Source of the DNA: a candidate division Zixibacteria bacterium HGW-Zixibacteria-1
GTDB taxonomy: Bacteria; Zixibacteria; MSB-5A5; GN15; PGXB01
Direction: 5' to 3'
Assembly (NCBI GenBank): GCA_002838945.1
Contig: PGXB01000030.1
Span: 1-46,359, forward strand
DNA length: 46,359 nt
A program made the position numbers and the translations under genes. Every line of letters begins with the position of its first letter. The first letter of the stretch is position 1. This document shows positions 42,565 through 46,359 of this stretch, piece by piece. The notes under the pieces are model-generated. The model was given only the letters and a program-made list of their open reading frames with translations. It made no database searches and had not been told where the DNA came from.

Positions 42565-43701
42565 CTAAATAGTGAAGGTAATCGACGATCCATCGCTAAA
42601 AGTTATGCTAAAGGCTGTTCCGGCCATATTAGCCGCCGGGCCTCCGCCAGATGGTGAGGTGTTAAAATCCTGTAATTTGATAGTAATGGTCGAACCGTCG
42701 GTTAGCGTTTTCGAACTATTGAAAGTGGCGCGGTCGCCCGATCCGAAACGCGGGCTTGTCTGGTTGGCAACACTGGCGTTGTCCCAGCGGACGCGTTCAT
42801 AATAGGCAGTGGGCGAATGAGTATAAACGGCCTCCAGCCAGTCTATGGTAATGTTTGCGCCGGAATTGTTGGTAATATTGAATTCTACATCACGACCGCC
42901 GTTGGTGGTGGTGGCTGATCCGGCCACATATTCGACACCGCTTCCTCCGCCGGGGCCGCCGCCTCCCGACCACAGGGCATACCCGAATCTGATATTGTTG
43001 ACAACCGAAGATCTGGGTGGGACGGTAACATAAGAGAAGACAGTGTCATTGGTGGTCGTGGACACCACCGTAATGGTATGATTGCCCATCGGCAGGCCGG
43101 CCAGACTGTAATTGCCCGAGGGCGAAGGCTTGACAGTCAACGTTGACATTGAGCCGGCGCCGTCAGGAAATTCGATTATAACATCAACTTCACCGCTGTG
43201 CGTGCCGGGGGGAATGCTCTCGGCATCAAGAATGGTCCCTCGGATTGAATTGGCGGTCAAATCGGTGATATCTGCGGCCAGTTGTTTGGTGAGATTGCTT
43301 CCCGAACCGGATGAGGTTATTGTCAAACTGCCGCCATAGGCGTATTCAACACCCCACCCGTCTTTCTTGAAATCATCGGAAGCTTCGACAAAATTGTTGC
43401 TGATATAAGGTCCATTCCATGTCGAAAATCCCGATGGAGCGGCAACCAGGGCATCCAGATCGGGCGGCAGGGAGCCGACATCGCCGACATAGCCAAAATC
43501 GATGCGGCTGCCGTTGCTCATCAGATCGGGCTTACCGACCATGGCATCGGCCAGAGCCTGCATCTCGGTCCGCGTTGATTCGACGCGCCCGGTTTCGATT
43601 GATGATTCCATCGTTTTCATAGCCACACCGGAAATGATACCGATAATGATTATCACCATTACCAGTTCAATGAGTGTCATGCCTTTTTCTGAACCAAACA
43701 T
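42565..43701 (-). CDS. Large pseudopilin with carboxypeptidase-regulatory-like domain
   Basis: 378 residues, much longer than ordinary pseudopilins. The leader MFGSEKG is short, and cleavage after G7 leaves MTLIELVMVIIIIGIISGV with the conserved E5. A GspG-like middle (GYVGDVGSLPPDLDALVA, STWNGPYISNN, WGVEYAYGGS) is followed by a domain resembling the carboxypeptidase regulatory fold (about 165-250, RGTILDAESIPPGTHSGEV, GNYSLAGLPMGNHTITVV) and a Gly/Ser/Thr-rich beta C-terminus (about 265-378). Probably a minor, tip or adhesive pilin. AGGCGGAT precedes the ATG. Confidence 0.83.
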   Translation of the reverse strand: MFGSEKGMTLIELVMVIIIIGIISGVAMKTMESSIETGRVESTRTEMQALADAMVGKPDLMSNGSRIDFGYVGDVGSLPPDLDALVAAPSGFSTWNGPYISNNFVEASDDFKKDGWGVEYAYGGSLTITSSGSGSNLTKQLAADITDLTANSIRGTILDAESIPPGTHSGEVDVIIEFPDGAGSMSTLTVKPSPSGNYSLAGLPMGNHTITVVSTTTNDTVFSYVTVPPRSSVVNNIRFGYALWSGGGGPGGGSGVEYVAGSATTTNGGRDVEFNITNNSGANITIDWLEAVYTHSPTAYYERVRWDNASVANQTSPRFGSGDRATFNSSKTLTDGSTITIKLQDFNTSPSGGGPAANMAGTAFSITFSDGSSITFTI

Positions 43702-43710
43702 ATTATCCGC

Positions 43711-44184
43711 CTAAAAAGTCACTACAATATCAGGGTCCGCCCCCAGAGAAGTTATTGTCCTGACGGCTGGGTCATAGCCATAGACGCTGTCCCAGGCGTC
43801 ATAAAGATATTTATTCCCAGCGCTGTCCAGATATGGCCCGTTCCAGCCGACACGGCTGAATTTATCATAGGCCGGAATGGAATCCGGTTTTCGCACCAGA
43901 TCGACCAGATTTGAAGGGGGATGGCCGACATCGCCGATAAATCCCCTGTCAATGTATTGTCCCCCTGTTACCAGTTGGGGATTACCAATGATAGCTTCCT
44001 TGATTCGTCGCATTTCCTCCTTGGTAACATTTATTTTGGAGTTTTCCGAAAGCGATCCGAATCGGGGGATAGCCACGGCTGCCACGATACCGAGGACCAC
44101 AATAACTATGACCAGCTCAATAAGTGTGAAGCCATTTTCTTTTTTAATCGGTCGATATACTCTACGGACAAGTGAATAATCCAT
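43711..44184 (-). CDS. GspG-like pseudopilin with long leader
   Basis: 157 residues. The prepilin site is G18 followed by FTLIELVIVIVVLGIVAA, so the leader is 18 residues, longer than usual and basic. The globular part has the GspG pattern with GFIGDVGHPPSNLVDLVRK and VGWNGPYLDSAGNKYLYDAW, almost the same wording as in the neighbouring large pseudopilin, implying local duplication. It is cleaved by the prepilin peptidase at 13.3 kb. No strong ribosome binding site before its ATG. It is seven bases from the adjacent pilin gene. Confidence 0.87.
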   Translation of the reverse strand: MDYSLVRRVYRPIKKENGFTLIELVIVIVVLGIVAAVAIPRFGSLSENSKINVTKEEMRRIKEAIIGNPQLVTGGQYIDRGFIGDVGHPPSNLVDLVRKPDSIPAYDKFSRVGWNGPYLDSAGNKYLYDAWDSVYGYDPAVRTITSLGADPDIVVTF

Positions 44185-44190
44185 TTCGGA

Positions 44191-44628
44191 TTACCAGTTG
44201 TTTTCGCCCGCGGAGTTAGTGTTCGGCCAAATCTCGCCCGTGTTAAAATTATAGGCCCAGCCGCCGCGACCACCGCTGACATTGCCTTTACCAAGGGCAC
44301 TGCCGTCGACAATACTATCCAGAGCCATAGCATCGTCCTGGTACGGGTTTTTGGGAAGGCTCTGTTCCATGACTTCACCGATCAGATTGACAGTATCCAG
44401 GGTCGGCCAGACCGCGGTTCCGGTGGTGACTGCCTTGTTGGCATAATAAATTGAAATGCCCGATCTGAGGGCGCCAAGGGCACCGCGGGCCGAAGCTTCT
44501 TTCGCCTCCGATGAAATATCGGCATACTTGGGAATGGCGACCGCGGCCAAAATGCCAAGAATTACAATAATGATCACCAGTTCAATCAGAGTAAAACCAC
44601 TCTGTTTTGAGAGATTTTTGAAGGCCAT
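44191..44628 (-). CDS. Type IV pilin / major pseudopilin
   Basis: 145 residues, short leader ending at G11 followed by FTLIELVIIIVILGILAAVA, then KYADISSEAKEASARGALGA. The C-terminal half (GWAYNFNTGEIWPN) resembles MSHA and GspG-type pilins. AAGGAG lies ahead of the ATG, the best ribosome binding site among the three pilins, suggesting it is the most abundant subunit. It is the first of three pilin genes in transcription order and follows the platform protein gene. About 80 bases of noncoding sequence precede it. Confidence 0.9.
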   Translation of the reverse strand: MAFKNLSKQSGFTLIELVIIIVILGILAAVAIPKYADISSEAKEASARGALGALRSGISIYYANKAVTTGTAVWPTLDTVNLIGEVMEQSLPKNPYQDDAMALDSIVDGSALGKGNVSGGRGGWAYNFNTGEIWPNTNSAGENNW

Positions 44629-44710
44629 AGCTACTCCTTAGTTGTTTAAAATTGGTGTTGCTAGTTTATAAGATTATTATCGGAAATTAGTCCATTTTCT
44701 TTACTTTTCT

Positions 44711-45925
44711 TCAACCCCGGAATACTTGAATTAAGTTCCACATTGGCAAGAAGATAGCCAAGGCAACTATGAGCACGAAAACACCCAGAACCACGGTCAG
44801 AATCGGCTCCAGGAGCGATGTCAAATGCCGCGATTTATAATCCACTTCTTTGCTATAATGACTGGCCGTTTCATGCAACATCAATTCCATCGAACCGCTT
44901 TCCATTCCGACCTGCATCATGCGAAGCGCCATTTCGGGAAAAAATTCAAGATCTTTTATCAGGGATGTTAATTCCCTTCCTTCACGGAAAGAATCGGCCA
45001 TCTGGTCGATTTCAGATTTTAGCTGAGAATTTTTGATAACATTCGAGAGCATTTCAAGTGAACGCACGATAGGAATGCCGCTGGCCAGCAATATCTGGAA
45101 AATATATGAGAACCGGGCAATGTTGCCTTTTACAATCAGATCGCCGAAGACCGGTAACCGGAGAAAGCCCCTGTCGAAAGACAGCTTCCCCGATGGTGTC
45201 GAGTAGATTTTTCGTATTATAAAAAAGGAGATACCGGCGGCGGCGACGACAATTATCCAATAACCGGTCACAAATTGATTGACCCAGATAAGCAATTTCG
45301 TCGGCAGGGGAAGGGAGGCGCCCATCTTGGAATAAAAGGTCATGAAACGGGGGATGACAAAGGTAATCAGGACCACGAAGGCTCCCATGATGGCTCCCAC
45401 CACCGCCAGCGGATACCTCGTTGATGATTTTATCTGGCGGTTCAGTTCCATATCGCGCTCCAGCATCTCGGCGAGAGAATCCAATATCGTGTCCAACTGC
45501 CCGGAAACTTCTCCGGCGGCAACCGTGGCGCTGTAAATACTGGGGAATATTTGGGGGAATTCTTCCATTGATTCCGAAAGCGAGCGGCCGGCCTGAACCC
45601 GGTCACGAATGTTTTTTAAGGCGGTATTAAAATAGCTTTTGGAATCACCCACCCTGATCATGGCCAGCGCATTTAATATGGGAATACCGGCATGGTACAG
45701 AGTTGACAAGCTTCGTGTAAAAATAATCAGGTCCTCGTAAAGCCGCCCCTTCATGAATCCAAACAGCCCGGGGCGATCGTCTGATTTTTGGGCGGTTATC
45801 CGGGTGGGAACAAGCTGCTGTTCGGCCAGGATGGCCGCAACTCTTCGGGCATCTTCAGCCTGAATGGTTCCGGTCATCAGTTCGCCTGCGGCGGATCTGG
45901 CCTTATATGAAAATGACTTAGACAT
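44711..45925 (-). CDS. GspF/PilC-type inner-membrane platform protein
   Basis: Inner-membrane platform around which the pilus or pseudopilus is assembled. 404 residues from the ATG at 45925; a longer frame to 45973 is open but SKSFSYKARSAAGELMTG is the conserved start. Two T2SSF domains (about 55-180 and 260-380) each hold a membrane helix region. Family motifs are LYHAGIPILNALAMI, VAAGEVSGQLDTILDSLAEML, LLASGIPIVRSLEMLSNV and a final LLEPILTVVLGVFVLIVALA. The start overlaps the ATPase stop by eight bases. Confidence 0.95.
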   Translation of the reverse strand: MSKSFSYKARSAAGELMTGTIQAEDARRVAAILAEQQLVPTRITAQKSDDRPGLFGFMKGRLYEDLIIFTRSLSTLYHAGIPILNALAMIRVGDSKSYFNTALKNIRDRVQAGRSLSESMEEFPQIFPSIYSATVAAGEVSGQLDTILDSLAEMLERDMELNRQIKSSTRYPLAVVGAIMGAFVVLITFVIPRFMTFYSKMGASLPLPTKLLIWVNQFVTGYWIIVVAAAGISFFIIRKIYSTPSGKLSFDRGFLRLPVFGDLIVKGNIARFSYIFQILLASGIPIVRSLEMLSNVIKNSQLKSEIDQMADSFREGRELTSLIKDLEFFPEMALRMMQVGMESGSMELMLHETASHYSKEVDYKSRHLTSLLEPILTVVLGVFVLIVALAIFLPMWNLIQVFRG

Positions 45926-46270
45926 TGATTGCGGTCTCTCGCTCAGTGCCGACAACGGCCTCCCGCTCGACAATCGAAATCACGCGCAGCAATTCCTCGA
46001 GGTTAACTTCACCGCTTCGAACCTTGTCGAGCCCCTCTTGAAACAGCGGCCGATAGCTCTTGCTTGAGGCATAATTCCTGAATTTGACATCCGAAGCATT
46101 GTTTATAATCATTTCCGACATGACATCATCGACGATAACCAGTTCATATATGCCGGTTAATCCTTTGAATCCGGTCATGCGGCAGCGATTACATCCGGTG
46201 CCTTGCCTGAACTTTATTTTATCCGCTTCGGCCTGAAGTCCGGCGATCTTGATCTGGATTCCTAAATTCA
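45918..46270 (-). pseudogene. GspE/PilB-type secretion ATPase, C-terminal remnant cut by an IS element
   Basis: Last about 110 residues of the assembly ATPase. The zinc motif part CNRCRMTGFKGLTGIYELV and the C-terminal ASSKSYRPLFQEGLDKVRSGEVNLEELLRV are typical of GspE/PilB/MshE. Upstream of LGIQIKIAGLQAEADKI the frame no longer resembles the family: the sequence MFVDLSHNN ... CCTSFVN comes from the end of an insertion sequence. Walker motifs and the N-terminal half are not in the window and would lie on the far side of the element, if present. In frame, an ATG at 46325 could give a 135-residue product, without ATPase function. Confidence 0.8.
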
Positions 46271-46281
46271 CAAACGAAGTG

Positions 46282-46302
46282 CAACACCTGTATAAGGTGT
46301 TG
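46282..46302 (+). promoter_or_regulatory. Hairpin just before the IS transposase start
   Basis: CAACACC (46282-46288) pairs exactly with GGTGTTG (46296-46302) around TGTATAA, ending two bases before the ATG. It may hide the transposase start when transcription enters from outside. The loop also resembles a -10 box. Confidence 0.5.
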
Positions 46303-46304
46303 TT

Positions 46305-46359
46305 ATGGGACAAATCTACAAACAACTTACGGTTGAAGAACGGTGCGAAATTGCCCGTT
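46305..46359 (+). CDS. IS30-family transposase, N-terminal fragment at window edge
   Basis: Only 18 codons are visible before the window ends: MGQIYKQLTVEERCEIAR. This matches the start of the helix-turn-helix of IS30 transposases (K-x-L-T-x-E-E-R-x-x-I). The DDE catalytic part is not in view, so completeness cannot be judged. Confidence 0.7.
   Translation, partial: MGQIYKQLTVEERCEIAR

Larger units (their letters stand above)
46264..46359 (+). mobile_element. Left end of an IS30-family insertion sequence
   Basis: The end region begins around CACAAACGAAGTGCAACACC, which looks like the terminal repeat of IS30-type elements, and the transposase begins at 46305 on the plus strand. The element breaks the ATPase homology at this point. 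The precise edge (46264-46272) is uncertain, and the far end is beyond the window. Confidence 0.65.

Noticed and set aside
44629-44710. Sigma-54 promoter before the major pilin gene
   Set aside because: No TGGCAC-N5-TTGC-like pair with correct spacing on the minus strand. Only AT-rich sequence and the ribosome binding site are visible.
1-46359. CRISPR arrays, tRNA or rRNA genes, prophage
   Set aside because: No regularly spaced repeats, cloverleaf-like sequences with CCA-type ends, rRNA segments or phage genes were seen while reading both strands.

Overview
The window looks like a chromosomal segment of a Gram-negative bacterium of roughly even base composition. Evidence for an outer membrane is a beta-barrel protein, several lipoproteins with lipoboxes, and a secretin. 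The DUF2723 membrane protein with a TPR tail, the FnIII and DUF4384 envelope proteins and the overall gene mix resemble uncultured lineages around the Fibrobacteres-Chlorobi-Bacteroidetes group (for example Zixibacteria-like genomes). That placement is a guess from gene content. No rRNA or tRNA is present to test it.

Layout. 1-6.6 kb: a frameshifted purine permease (NCS2/AzgA type), an outer-membrane barrel protein, an NtrC-type sigma-54 activator, and secreted or lipoprotein genes. 6.6-17.3 kb: a heat-shock and housekeeping run, hrcA-grpE-dnaK-dnaJ-prmA-rsmE, preceded by a half-degenerate CIRCE operator and followed by a prepilin peptidase, a PAS histidine kinase, efp and an RNase HIII-type gene. 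17.3-20.5 kb: a lipoprotein on the minus strand, then a membrane GAF protein ending in a kinase-like stub. 20.55-24.65 kb: a riboflavin operon (ribD-ribE-ribBA-ribH-nusB) behind a clear FMN riboswitch. 24.7-36.3 kb: a continuous glycan assembly locus with a DUF2723 protein, GT4, flippase-like, GT2, SDR epimerase, GT39-like, Gfo/Idh dehydrogenase, hexapeptide acyltransferase and a second GT2. 36.3-38.7 kb: small standalone units, namely a possible structured RNA, a coiled-coil protein, a 69-residue orphan protein and a rhodanese-MauE pair. 38.7-46.3 kb, minus strand: a type IV pilus / MSHA-like / type II secretion-like operon read as ATPase, platform protein, three pseudopilins, a PilM-PilN fusion, PilO, PilP-like protein and secretin. 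At the right edge an IS30-like element appears to interrupt the ATPase gene.

How the parts may work together. The prepilin peptidase (13.3 kb) would process the three pseudopilins of the 42-45 kb operon. The PAS kinase beside it and the NtrC-type regulator at 2.4 kb are a plausible PilS/PilR-like pair, but nothing in the sequence proves that pairing. The FMN riboswitch should shut off flavin synthesis when FMN is abundant. The glycan locus has membrane and nucleotide-sugar functions suited to building a lipid-linked surface glycan.

The most notable items are the IS30-like disruption of the pilus ATPase, the PilM-PilN fusion, an EF-P with arginine at the modification tip, a kinase-like protein lacking its histidine and ATPase domain, an FMN-switch terminator arm that can also serve as the ribD Shine-Dalgarno, a candidate three-helix RNA at 36.3 kb, and a 12-nt perfect Shine-Dalgarno with no reading frame after it at 37.23 kb.
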